DNA of 64,000 nt from Alphaproteobacteria bacterium (GTDB taxonomy: Bacteria; Pseudomonadota; Alphaproteobacteria; Reyranellales; Reyranellaceae), in contig JAFKFK010000016.1 of NCBI GenBank assembly GCA_017307275.1, positions 62,001-126,000 on the forward strand, given 5' to 3'. Below the pieces are notes generated by a model that was not told the origin of the DNA, did no database searches, and was given only the letters and a program-made list of their open reading frames with translations. Position numbers and translations under genes: made by a program. Positions 1 to 9,000 of this stretch are shown piece after piece; the first letter of the stretch is position 1; every line of letters starts with the position of its first letter.

Positions 1-275
1 TGCGCGACATCAAGGGCGGCAAAACCGTCGTGGTCGGCAATTCACGCTTCGACATCGTGACCGAGGCCGAACTCAAGGCGCAGTTCGGCGATGCCGTGCC
101 GGACGCCGAGGGCCGCAAGGCCTACATGGCCGGGCTCACCTTCCGCACCGTGTCGGCCGACAAGGCGGCACGTGCCTTGCAGGCGGGGAACATCGGTGGC
201 GTGACGCGCAACGGCGGGCGGCTCGTCGTGCCGGCCAAGGAGGCGTTCAACGCCGTCCTGGAGTTCGTCGAATAG
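1..275 (+). CDS. VOC/glyoxalase-like protein, C-terminal part (5' end outside window)
   Basis: An open frame runs in from the window edge and ends at TAG 273-275, giving 90 visible residues. The visible part alternates short strands and helices and ends with a typical VPAKEAF...LEFVE tail, as in glyoxalase-like-domain proteins where this half packs as the second beta-alpha repeat. No metal ligand can be assigned from the fragment. A GTG at 30 is in frame but the frame continues upstream, so it is probably internal. It sits 43 bp before an acyl-CoA synthetase on the same strand and may belong to that catabolic operon. The family call is tentative because the N-terminal half is missing. Confidence 0.5.
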   Translation, partial: RDIKGGKTVVVGNSRFDIVTEAELKAQFGDAVPDAEGRKAYMAGLTFRTVSADKAARALQAGNIGGVTRNGGRLVVPAKEAFNAVLEFVE

Positions 276-318
276 CCGGGCTCGCCTCTACCGACCAAAC
301 ACTCCTGGGGCTCGCCGC

Positions 319-1818
319 ATGGTCACCATCAAGTACGACAACCAGGGCGACGCGATCTCGCGCGATGTACCGCCCGACAGCCTGGCGCTGATCGACGCTG
401 GCGGCAACGGATCGGACCGCAGCTACAGCTACGCCGATCTCATGCGGCTGAGCGGTGCCGTGGCGCGGGGGCTGCTGAAACGCGGATTGCAGCGCGGCGA
501 TCGGGTGGCGATCCTGTCGGCGAACCGCGCGGAGTTTCTGTTCACCTTCCTCGGCACGATGCAGGCCGGCCTCGTATCGGTGCCGGTGAACTACAAGCTA
601 CCGGCCGAGACGGTGGCCTACGTCGTCGAGAATTGCGACGCCAAGCTGGTGATCGGCGACGATGCCCGCCTCGGCCTGGCGCCGGACAATGTGCCCAAGA
701 TCTCCTTCGACCGCGACTTCGCTTCGCTGCTCGATGAAGGCTCCTTCGCGCCGCTGGCGATGAAGCCCGAGGAGCCGGCGCTCTTCCTCTACACGTCCGG
801 TTCGACCGGGCGGCCCAAGGGCGTCGTGCTGTCCCACTATTCGCATCTCTGGGCGATCAGCCAGCGAAAGCGCCGGCCGGCACCACCGGGCCAGCGAGTC
901 CAAGTGGCAGCGCCGCTTTACCACATGAACGGACTGGCGATGTGCCAGACGACCTTCTCCCACGGCGACACGATCGTCCTGCTGCCGCAGTTCACGACCA
1001 GCGGCTATGTCCAGGCCGCCGCGAAGCATCGCGTGGCCTTCCTGACGTCGGTGCCGACCATGATCGCCATGATGCTGCGCGACGGCGAGCTTCTGGCGAA
1101 GCACGACCTCTCGGCCGTCGAAGCAGTGCGCATGGGCTCCGCGCCCATCACCCAGGCGCTGATCGACCAGGTACGGCAGGTTTTTCCCAACGCCATCATT
1201 TCCAACGGCTACGGCACAACCGAAGCCGGCCCTGTCGTGTTCGGCCCGCATCCCGACGGAATCCCTCAACCCGAACTCTCGACGGGCTATCCGCATCCGG
1301 ATGTCGAGCTCCGCCTGGTCCGCGATGGGAAAGTGGTCGACGACGAAGGCGCCCTCGAAATGAAGTGCGGCGCGTTGATGACGCACTATCACAAGCTGCC
1401 CGAGGTGACGGCCAAGGCGATGACCGCGGATGGCTACTATCGCACCAGCGATGTGTTCCGCCGCGACGGCAACGGCTTCTTCTACTTCGTCGGCCGCGTC
1501 GACGACATGTTCGTCTGCGGCGGCGAGAACATCTATCCCGGCGAAGTCGAGAAGATGCTGGAGCGTCATCCGGACATTCATCAGGCAGCCGTGATCGCAG
1601 TGCCCGACGACCTGAAAGGTCACAAGCCGATCGCCTTCGTCGTCAAGGTGCCCGGCACACAGCTCGACGAGCAGACGGTGAAGACCTACGCACTGGCCAA
1701 TGCGCCAGCCTACCAGCATCCGCGGCAGGTGTTCTTCGTCGACGAAATGCCGCTCGCCGGCACCAACAAGATCGACAAGCGCGTACTTGCCCAACAGATC
1801 CCAACCGGAGACGTGTGA
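319..1818 (+). CDS. Acyl-CoA synthetase (AMP-binding, class I adenylate-forming)
   Basis: Activates a carboxylic acid with ATP and CoA to an acyl-CoA. The 499-residue protein has the AMP-binding P-loop YTSGSTGRPKGV at about residues 158-169, a GYGTTEAG substrate/adenine motif, the YRTSDV and GRVDDMF hinge motifs, and the C-terminal GTNKIDKR with the catalytic lysine. Length and motif order are normal for the medium/long-chain and benzoate-like clades; the substrate cannot be read from sequence. It is followed after 3 bp by a quinone-oxidoreductase-like gene and then an overlapping thioesterase, so the three are probably one operon for breakdown of an organic acid. The ATG at 319 is the first start after the upstream stop. 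Confidence 0.9.
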   Translation: MVTIKYDNQGDAISRDVPPDSLALIDAGGNGSDRSYSYADLMRLSGAVARGLLKRGLQRGDRVAILSANRAEFLFTFLGTMQAGLVSVPVNYKLPAETVAYVVENCDAKLVIGDDARLGLAPDNVPKISFDRDFASLLDEGSFAPLAMKPEEPALFLYTSGSTGRPKGVVLSHYSHLWAISQRKRRPAPPGQRVQVAAPLYHMNGLAMCQTTFSHGDTIVLLPQFTTSGYVQAAAKHRVAFLTSVPTMIAMMLRDGELLAKHDLSAVEAVRMGSAPITQALIDQVRQVFPNAIISNGYGTTEAGPVVFGPHPDGIPQPELSTGYPHPDVELRLVRDGKVVDDEGALEMKCGALMTHYHKLPEVTAKAMTADGYYRTSDVFRRDGNGFFYFVGRVDDMFVCGGENIYPGEVEKMLERHPDIHQAAVIAVPDDLKGHKPIAFVVKVPGTQLDEQTVKTYALANAPAYQHPRQVFFVDEMPLAGTNKIDKRVLAQQIPTGDV

Positions 1819-1821
1819 ACA

Positions 1822-2835
1822 ATGAAAGCAGCAGTCGTCCGAGAACATGGCGGGCCGGACCGCCTGGTCTTCGAGACCAACTTTCCCGATCCCAAGCCCG
1901 GCGAAGGCGATGTGATCGTCGCGGTCAAGGCGTCATCGCTCAACTACCACGACGTCTTCACCCGCCGCGGCATGCCCGGCATCAAGGTGCCGATGCCCGC
2001 GATCATGGGGCTCGACGTGGCCGGTGAGATTGCCGAGGTGGGTCCTGGCGTCACCGGTTGGAAGAAGGGCGATCGCGTTCTGGTCGATCCGATCAACCGG
2101 GTCGAGGGCGGCTTGATGGGCGAGACGGTGCACGGCGGCCTGGCGGAACTCTGCAAGGCACGCGCGCACCAGCTCGTGCGCATTCCCGACGGCGTGTCAT
2201 TCGCGGACGCCGCGGCACTGCCCGTTGCCTACGGCACGGCGCTGCGCATGATGGTGACCAACGGCAATGTCGCCAAGGGCGAGAAGGTGCTGATCCTGGG
2301 CGCCTCCGGCGGCGTGGGCGTCTGCTGCCTGCAGCTCGCCAAGCTTGCCGGCGCCGAGGTCATCGCCTGCGCCGGTACCGACGCCAAGGCCCAGCGCCTG
2401 CGCGAACTCGGCGCCGACAAGACCATCAACTACATCGAGAAGGACTTCATGAAGGAAGTCTTCGCGATGTACGGCAAGCCGGCGCGGCGCGGCGCCGGCA
2501 GCGACAATGGCATCGACGTGGTGGTGAACTATACCGGCGGCGACACCTGGGTGAATTCGATGAAGTGCCTGAAGGTCGGCGGCCGGTTGCTGACCTGCGG
2601 CGCCACCGCAGGCTATGCGCCGACCGAGGACATCCGCTTCATCTGGACCTTTGAACTCAAGGTCCTGGGCTCGAACGGCTGGATGCGCACCGACATCGAG
2701 AAGCTCCTGGAGCTGGTGCAGAGCGGCAAGCTCAAGGTGCTGGTCGACAAGGTCTTCAAGCTCGAAGAGGCGCGCGAGGCGCTGCGGGTGATCGAGGATC
2801 GCGAAGTGTTCGGAAAGGTCGTGGTGGCACCATGA
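1822..2835 (+). CDS. Zinc-binding-type alcohol dehydrogenase / quinone oxidoreductase (MDR family)
   Basis: A 337-residue medium-chain dehydrogenase/reductase. The N-terminal GroES-like domain (about 1-125) has the usual KASSLNYHD and GLDVAGEIAEVGPGV segments, followed by a Rossmann domain with the dinucleotide-binding loop GASGGVGVCCLQLAK near residue 155. Such enzymes use NAD(P)H to reduce quinones or enoyl groups, or oxidise alcohols; the exact substrate is not visible. It starts 3 bp after the acyl-CoA synthetase stop and ends overlapping the thioesterase start (ATGA, 4 bp), indicating translational coupling. A short charged insertion (KPARRGAGSD) lies between beta strands of the Rossmann domain, as in several proteobacterial homologues. 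Confidence 0.88.
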   Translation: MKAAVVREHGGPDRLVFETNFPDPKPGEGDVIVAVKASSLNYHDVFTRRGMPGIKVPMPAIMGLDVAGEIAEVGPGVTGWKKGDRVLVDPINRVEGGLMGETVHGGLAELCKARAHQLVRIPDGVSFADAAALPVAYGTALRMMVTNGNVAKGEKVLILGASGGVGVCCLQLAKLAGAEVIACAGTDAKAQRLRELGADKTINYIEKDFMKEVFAMYGKPARRGAGSDNGIDVVVNYTGGDTWVNSMKCLKVGGRLLTCGATAGYAPTEDIRFIWTFELKVLGSNGWMRTDIEKLLELVQSGKLKVLVDKVFKLEEAREALRVIEDREVFGKVVVAP

Positions 2836-3275
2836 GCGGCGACAAGAACAACGACAAGCTCCAGCCGCTGACCCCGGCGGAGATACAAGCCCTGCTCGAC
2901 CGCTCGCCCTTCATCGCGTTTCTGGGCCTCAAGGTGACGGCAGCCGATCCGACCAAGGAAGAGGTCACCATGAGCTGCGCCATGCGGCCGGAGTTCGAGC
3001 GCGGCGCCGGCACCGGGCAATGGCATGGCGGCCCGATCGCCGCGATCATCGACACGGTGGGCGACTATGCGCTGGTGATGGCGCTGCGCCGCGGCCTGCC
3101 GACGATCAACTTCCGCGTCGACTACCTGCGTCCCGCGATCAAGACCTCGCTCATCACGACCGCGCGTGTGCGGCGAGCCGGCAAAAGCGTCGGCGTGGTC
3201 GATGTCGACGTCTACAACGAGCAGAAGGCGCTCCTGGCCGTCGGCCGGGCGACCTACTCGACGCTGCCGGCATAG
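2832..3275 (+). CDS. PaaI-family hotdog thioesterase
   Basis: A 147-residue single hotdog domain. The segment GTGQWHGGPIAAIIDTVGDYA (positions about 58-78) matches the active-site helix region of PaaI/YbgC-like acyl-CoA thioesterases, where an Asp or Glu on the long helix activates water and an HGG loop holds the thioester. It would release CoA from an acyl-CoA in the cytoplasm, which fits with the acyl-CoA synthetase two genes upstream. The start ATG overlaps the preceding stop by 4 bp. The gene ends 3 bp from the stop of the convergent gene on the other strand, and no terminator hairpin is visible between them. Confidence 0.88.
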   Translation: MSGDKNNDKLQPLTPAEIQALLDRSPFIAFLGLKVTAADPTKEEVTMSCAMRPEFERGAGTGQWHGGPIAAIIDTVGDYALVMALRRGLPTINFRVDYLRPAIKTSLITTARVRRAGKSVGVVDVDVYNEQKALLAVGRATYSTLPA

Positions 3276-3278
3276 CCC

Positions 3279-3758
3279 CTATTCCAGCAGCTTGTTCGGC
3301 CGGGGCGCGAAGGCAATGTAGCGCGCGATCGACCATCTGCCGTCCGGCTGCCGGCGGAAGAAGTCCATACCTTCTTCCGTCGTCGTGTCCTTTGCGCCGT
3401 TCGCCTCGGTCGTCAGGGTCCAGGTCAGGCGAACGATGGCGACATCGCCGGCCACGATGATTTCGTGAATGTCGGGCTTTTCGTAGCGGGCCTGGAGGTC
3501 GGTCCGGGCGAAGAGCTTTTCGAAATTCGTACACATCGTTTCCCGCGTGCCCCGAAGCATGCCGGGAAACGAGTAGAGAAGATCCGGCGCAAAGAGATCG
3601 CAGGAGCCCCTCGCATCCTTGGCGTTGAAGGCTTCTGTCCAGCGCTCGAAGCGCTGGATGATGGCCGCCCGGTCGGCGGCAGGGTCGGCAAATGCCGGCG
3701 CCGTCATGCCGACGACGGTCGCCACGGCGACTACTAAGGCGAGCCATCTCTGGGACAT
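3279..3758 (-). CDS. Secreted SnoaL/DUF4440-like (NTF2-fold) protein
   Basis: A 159-residue protein with an N-terminal signal peptide (MSQRWLALVVAVATVVGM, cleavage near AFA-DP) followed by an NTF2-like fold: helix RAAIIQRFERWTEAFNAKD, then LFAPDLLYSFPG and a C-terminal strand series ending GRWSIARYIAF. This is the usual pattern of the ketosteroid-isomerase-like / SgcJ-EcaC group, most of which have no known reaction. The signal peptide argues for a periplasmic role. The ATG at 3758 is chosen because the signal peptide begins there, although the frame stays open much further upstream. It is divergent from the next gene with a 90-bp gap. Confidence 0.75.
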   Translation of the reverse strand: MSQRWLALVVAVATVVGMTAPAFADPAADRAAIIQRFERWTEAFNAKDARGSCDLFAPDLLYSFPGMLRGTRETMCTNFEKLFARTDLQARYEKPDIHEIIVAGDVAIVRLTWTLTTEANGAKDTTTEEGMDFFRRQPDGRWSIARYIAFAPRPNKLLE

Positions 3759-3848
3759 TGGACGCTCCAGTCGGAAAAGGCGGGAGCGATCTTCGCACAT
3801 TGGAAGCCCACCGCTATCGCCGCTCGACGATTCAGCTATGATCGGCGC

Positions 3849-4403
3849 ATGAGCCGTTCCGCCCTGCTTGCCAGCCTTGCTGCCCTCGCTTTCCCGGTCG
3901 CTACCACAGCCCAGACCATGGAGTTCGCCTGCCCCGACCCGGGCACGACGTTCACTTACGACAGCGGCGTCAAGGTCGTGGCGCGGGGCCGCGACGGCAT
4001 GACCTGTACGATGGAACGGGTCGGCGGCGCGCCCTTCAAGCTCAGCGCCCTCTTGTTTGACAATCCCTCGCCGGACGGCGCCAACATGTCTGCCTATATC
4101 GCGGCGCTCCGCCCGGAACGGCTCTGGCCGCTCGAAGTCGGCAAGAAGATCGAGGCGCAATACTCGGCAGGTGGCGCCACCTGGAACTACCAGTTCACGG
4201 TGGTGCGCTATGAGCGCCGTACCGGCCCGGCCGACAAGATGATCGATACCTTCCTGATCGAAATGACCGAGCAGGGCGGCAAGGGCCAGCGGTCGATCTC
4301 GCGCTGGTGGATCTCGCCCGCCGACAAGTTCGCGATCCGCTACGATTTCAGCGACGGCACCGGCAAGGCCAACCGCGCTGTCGTGACCAGCGTGACGCGT
4401 TAG
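3849..4403 (+). CDS. Secreted protein of unknown function
   Basis: A 184-residue protein starting with a clear signal peptide (MSRSALLASLAALAFP...TTAQ). The mature part begins with a Cys-containing segment EFACPDPGTTFTYDSG and contains a second Cys in GMTCTMER, so a disulphide in the periplasm is possible. It is rich in beta-strand-forming stretches (GATWNYQFTVVRYERRTG). I recognise no family. It precedes the Cys-rich peptide and cusBA by 61 bp, but a hairpin-forming region lies between, so co-transcription with the copper genes is uncertain. Confidence 0.7.
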   Translation: MSRSALLASLAALAFPVATTAQTMEFACPDPGTTFTYDSGVKVVARGRDGMTCTMERVGGAPFKLSALLFDNPSPDGANMSAYIAALRPERLWPLEVGKKIEAQYSAGGATWNYQFTVVRYERRTGPADKMIDTFLIEMTEQGGKGQRSISRWWISPADKFAIRYDFSDGTGKANRAVVTSVTR

Positions 4404-4421
4404 GTCGCAGTTTTGTGACCC

Positions 4422-4447
4422 GGTGCCTCTTGGCACCACGAAGGTGC
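4422..4447 (+). promoter_or_regulatory. Three-arm mutually exclusive hairpin region upstream of the Cys-rich peptide
   Basis: GGTGCC (4422-4427), TCTT, GGCACC (4432-4437), ACGAA, GGTGC (4443-4447). The central arm can pair either with the left arm (6 bp, 4-nt loop) or with the right arm (5 bp, 5-nt loop), but not with both. It lies between the stop at 4403 and the likely start at 4465 of the small metal-associated gene. It could be a switchable leader or a protein-binding site; no T-run follows, so it is not a classical terminator. Confidence 0.35.
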
Positions 4448-4464
4448 TGGCGCATCTTCGGATC

Positions 4465-4803
4465 ATGATGCGCCTGCGCGCCCTTGCCGCTCTTTTCGCC
4501 TGCCTTGCCATCCTGGCAAGCGGCGTCATGACGGTGGCCGCGGCGATGCCGAGTGCCGCAGCAATGGCCGACCGCAGTGCGGCGGCCAACGCACCCTGCA
4601 GCCATTGCGACGAATGCGACGGCGTACCTTGCCCGATCCCGATGCCTGCCTGCGCGCAGATCGGCGGCGGCGCGGTGCCCGCACTCGCGGCAACGGCCGC
4701 CGACCTGCCGGCGTTCGGCTCGATTTCGATCCGCTGGTCACTCGCGACCGCGAGCTTGAGCGGCCTGTCGCCGCCTCCCGACCCCTTCCCTCCGCGCACC
4801 TGA
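4465..4803 (+). CDS. Small secreted Cys-rich protein next to copper efflux genes
   Basis: About 112 residues: a signal peptide (MMRLRALAALFACLAILASG) followed by a segment with four cysteines and a histidine (CSHCDEC, then CDGVPCPIPMPAC), ending in a Pro-rich tail SPPPDPFPPR. Small Cys-rich exported proteins of this shape are often encoded just before CzcB/CusB-type adaptors and probably bind metal in the periplasm; the role here is inferred from position. The ATG at 4465 or 4468 is preferred because it begins the signal peptide. An upstream in-frame GTG at 4423 would put a hydrophilic extension ahead of it. The gene ends 72 bp before the adaptor gene. Confidence 0.6.
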   Translation: MMRLRALAALFACLAILASGVMTVAAAMPSAAAMADRSAAANAPCSHCDECDGVPCPIPMPACAQIGGGAVPALAATAADLPAFGSISIRWSLATASLSGLSPPPDPFPPRT

Positions 4804-4875
4804 TCCTTCGTCGATCGGTTTGAACCGGCGCGCCCACGCTCGATGTGGCGCGCGTCCGGCATTGCGGAGAATTTC

Positions 4876-6063
4876 ATGAAGTTCGTCTCGTTGCGGCCCG
4901 GCCTCGCCGGCGCCGTTCTGTTCGCCATGCTCGGTCTTGGCCTCGCGGCGCCGCAAGCGGCTGCCGCCGATCCCGCCTGCAATGGCGGCAAGGTCAAGTA
5001 CTACCGCAATCCCATGGGCACGCCCGACACCTCGCCGGTGCCCAAAAAGGATTCCATGAACATGGACTACATCCCGGTCTGCGAGGACGAGACCGGGACG
5101 AACCCGGGCGCCGTCACGATCAGCCTCGACAAGGTTCAGCGGCTGGGCGTGCGGACGGCCGAGGTGCAGGAGCGCACCCTCGCCCACACGGTGCGCGCCT
5201 TCGCCAGCCTGCAGTTCGACGAGCGCCGCCAGACCGTCGTCGCGCCGAGATTTGCGGGCTGGATCGAGAAGCTTTTGGTCAACGCCGTCGGCGATCCGGT
5301 AACGCGTGGCCAGCCTCTGTTCGAAGTCTACAGCCCCGAGCTTAACGTCCTGCAGCAGGAGTGGCAGCTTGCCGGCCGCATGGCCTACGCCACCGACAAG
5401 CTGCGCAATCTCGGCTATCCCGAAGCCGAGATGGAGAGACTGCGGCGGGGCGAGCGGCCGCGCATCGTCACCATCCCGTCGCCGACCACCGGCACCGTCA
5501 TCGAGAAGACGGCCGTCGAGGGTGCGCGCTTCCAGGCCGGCGATCCGCTGTTCCGCATCGTCGACACCACGAACATGTGGGTGATCGCCGAGGTCTACGA
5601 ACAGGACCTCGCTTACGTAAAAGTGGGTGATCTCGCGCGTGTCACGGTGAACGCGTGGCCCGACCGTACCTTCGAGGGCAAGGTCACCTTCATCTATCCG
5701 AACATAGGCAAGGAGAGCCGTACAGCGCGCCTGCGGATCGAAGTGGCCAATCCCGACGGCGCGCTGCGTGCCGACATGGCCGCCACGGTCGAGATCGCCT
5801 CACCGCTGGAGGGCAGCCGCATCGCCGTGCCCGACTCCGCGGTGATCGACAGCGGGCGACGACAGGTCGTGCTGGTCGAACGCGGCGAGGGCCGCTACGA
5901 ACCGCGCCCCGTGAAACTGGGCGCCCGAGTGCCGGGGCTCGTGCAGGTCGTCCATGGTCTCGAGCCTGGCGAACGCGTCGTCACCCAGGCCACCTTCCTG
6001 ATCGACGCCGAAAGCAACATCCGCGCCGCCCTTGCCGCCTTCGAAGCCGGAGCGGCGAAATGA
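4876..6063 (+). CDS. cusB: CusB-like periplasmic adaptor (membrane fusion protein) of a heavy-metal RND pump
   Basis: A 395-residue adaptor linking the inner-membrane RND pump to an outer-membrane channel. After a signal peptide (MKFVSLRPGLAGAVLFAM...) comes the heavy-metal-binding domain CNGGKVKYYRNPMG...DSMNMDYIPVCE, with the methionines typical of copper/silver adaptors. Barrel-sandwich (FAGWIEKLLV...GDPV), a short helical hairpin and beta-barrel regions (WVIAEVYEQDLAYVKVGD) follow. A GGAGA Shine-Dalgarno at 4866-4870 supports the ATG at 4876 over the in-frame ATG at 4843. It overlaps cusA by 4 bp (ATGA). No outer-membrane factor gene is adjacent, so a channel encoded elsewhere must be used. 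Confidence 0.88.
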   Translation: MKFVSLRPGLAGAVLFAMLGLGLAAPQAAAADPACNGGKVKYYRNPMGTPDTSPVPKKDSMNMDYIPVCEDETGTNPGAVTISLDKVQRLGVRTAEVQERTLAHTVRAFASLQFDERRQTVVAPRFAGWIEKLLVNAVGDPVTRGQPLFEVYSPELNVLQQEWQLAGRMAYATDKLRNLGYPEAEMERLRRGERPRIVTIPSPTTGTVIEKTAVEGARFQAGDPLFRIVDTTNMWVIAEVYEQDLAYVKVGDLARVTVNAWPDRTFEGKVTFIYPNIGKESRTARLRIEVANPDGALRADMAATVEIASPLEGSRIAVPDSAVIDSGRRQVVLVERGEGRYEPRPVKLGARVPGLVQVVHGLEPGERVVTQATFLIDAESNIRAALAAFEAGAAK

Positions 6064-9000
6064 TCGCCGGCACCATCCGCTGGTCGGCGCGCAATATCCT
6101 GCTGATGCTGATCGCCATGGCGGCCATCGTCGGCGGCGGTCTGCTCGCCATCGGCCGGCTGTCGCTCGATGCCATCCCCGACCTCTCCGACACGCAGGTG
6201 ATCGTCTACACCGAGATGCCGGGGCAGGCGCCGCAGGTGGTGGAAGACCAGGTCACCTATCCCCTCAGCACGGCGCTGCTCGCCGTGCCGAAGAGCCGGG
6301 TCGTGCGCGGCTTCTCCTTCTTCGGCGTGTCCTTCGTCTATGTGATCTTCGAGGACGGCACCGACATCTACTGGGCGCGCAGCCGCGTGCTCGAATACCT
6401 CAACTCGGCGGCGCAACGGCTACCGGCCAATGCCCGCCCCACCCTGGGGCCCGATGCGACCGGTGTGGGCTGGGTCTATCAGTATGCCGTCCTGGGCGCC
6501 GACCGAACGCTCGCCGAGCTGCGCTCGCTGCAGGACTGGTACGTGCGCTTCGGCCTCGCCAAGGCACAGGGCGTCGCCGAGGTGGCGAGCGTCGGCGGCT
6601 TCGTGCGGCAGTACAATGTCGTCGTTGACCCGGCGAAGCTGCGCAGCTTCGGCGTCCCGCTCGGGCGGGTGATCGAAGCGATCCGCCAGTCCAATCGAGA
6701 GGCCGGCGGCCGGGTCGTCGAGATGGCGGAAGCCGAGTTCATGGTGCGCGGCCGCGGCTACCTGAGGGATGCCGCCGACCTGGAGCAGATCGTACTGAAG
6801 GCCGGCGGTCCCACGCCGATCCTGATTCGCGATGTGGCGCGGGTCGAGCTGGGGCCCGACGAGCGACGCGGTGTCAGCGAGCTCGACGGTGAAGGCGAAG
6901 CGGTCGGCGGCATTGCCGTGCAACGCTTCGGCCAGAACGCGCTCGACGTGATCGGCAATGTCAAAGCGAAGCTCGCGGAGATCGCGGGCGGCCTGCCCGA
7001 TGGCGTGCGCATCGAGGCCGTCTACGATCGGTCCGAACTGATCCAACGCGCCATCGCCACCCTGAGATGGACCCTGATCGAGGAAAGCCTGGTGGTGGCA
7101 GCCGTATGCCTGGTGTTCCTGCTGCATGTCCGCTCGGCACTGGTCGCCATCGTGACCCTGCCGGTCGGCGTCCTGATGGCCTTCATCGCCATGCAGGCGC
7201 TGGGCATCGGCTCCAACATCATGAGCCTCGGCGGTATCGCGATTGCGATCGGCGCCATGGTCGACGCCGCCATCGTCATGATCGAGAACGCCCACAAGCA
7301 TCTGGAGCGGCTGGAACTAGGCCGCTCGCGCCGCGAGGCGATCGTCGCTGCTGCCGTCGAAGTGGGCCCGGCCCTGTTCTTCAGCCTGCTGGTCATCACC
7401 GTCTCCTTCCTGCCGATCTTCGCGCTGGAGGATCAGGAGGGACGGTTGTTCAAGCCGCTGGCCTGGACCAAGAGCCTGGCGATGGCCGCCGCCGCGCTCC
7501 TGTCGGTGACCTTGGTGCCGGCGCTGATGATGCTGTTCGTGCGCGGCCGCCTCGTGCCGGAGCACCGCAACCCGATCAACCAGCTGCTGATCTTCGTCTA
7601 TCGGCCGCTGATCCGACTGGTGCTCAAGGCCCGACTGCTGACCATTGGCATCGCCTTGGTGGCGATGGCCGCCGCCGTCTGGCCGCTGTCGCGCCTCGGC
7701 GCCGAATTCATGCCGACCCTCGACGAGGGCACCTTGATGTACATGCCGGTCACCCTGCCCGGCCTCTCGGTCACCAAGTCGGCGGAGCTGCTGCAGACCC
7801 AGAACAAGATCATCAAGTCGTTCCCCGAGGTTGCCTCGGTGTTCGGCAAGGCCGGTCGCGCCGCGACGGCCACCGATCCGGCACCCCTCGAAATGTTCGA
7901 GACCGTGATCAATCTCAAGCCAAAGGACGAGTGGCGGCCGGGGATGACGACCGAGCGGCTGATCGCCGACATGGATGCTGCCCTGCAATTTCCCGGCGTC
8001 AGCAACGCCTGGACGATGCCGATCAAGGCACGCATCGACATGCTGGCGACCGGCATCCGCACACCGGTCGGGGTAAAGATCCTGGGCCGCGACTATGGCG
8101 AGCTCGAGAAGGTGGCGCGGCAGGTCGAAGCGGCAATCCATGCCGTTCCCGGCACGACGGCGGCGCACGCCGAGCGAGTCACCGGCGGCTACTTCCTGGA
8201 GATCCTGCCCGACCGAGCGCGGCTCGCTCAGTACGGCGTGATGATCGAGGACGTCCAGCAGGCGGTCGCCAGTGCACTCGGCGGCGAGACCGTCACCACC
8301 ACGATCGAGGGCCGTGAACGCTACTCCGTGAATGTCCGCTATCCGCGCGACTTCCGCTCCGATCCGCGCGCCATCGCCTCGGATGTCCTGATCTCGACCA
8401 TGCAGGGCGGCATGCTGCCGCTTGGCCAACTGGCCGAGGTCGCGCTCACGCAGGGACCAACCGCCATCCGGACGGAGAATGCCCAGCTCGCGGTCTATGT
8501 CTATGTCGACTTTCGCGACCGCGATCTCGCCGGCTACATCGCCGATGCCCGGCGCGCGGTGCAGGAAAAAGTGACCTTTCCCGCCGGCACCTACGCCGTT
8601 TGGAGCGGCCAGTTCGAGTACCTCGAACGTGCCGAAGCCAAGCTGCGACTGGTCGTGCCGGCAACCCTGCTGCTGATCTTCGTGCTGCTCTATCTCAACT
8701 TCGGCCGCATGACAGAAACCCTGATCGTCATGCTGTCGCTGCCCTTCTCCCTGGTCGGCGGCCTCTGGATGGTCTGGTGGATGGGCTTCAACATGAGCGT
8801 GGCCGTCGCCGTGGGCTTCATTGCGCTGGCCGGCGTCGCGGCCGAAACCGGCGTCGTGATGCTGATCTATCTCGACCAGGCCCTGGCCGCCCGGCGCGCC
8901 CGTTGCGCCGAGGAAGGGCGTGCCGTCACTCGCGCCGACCTCGATGCGGCGATCATGGCCGGCGCGGTCGAAAGGGTTCGGCCCAAGATCATGACAGTGA

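Noticed and set aside
5655..6059. N-terminal extension of cusA in the same frame
   Set aside because: It lies in the cusB coding sequence. The ATG at 6060 with ATGA overlap and the hydrophobic start gives the normal CusA length.
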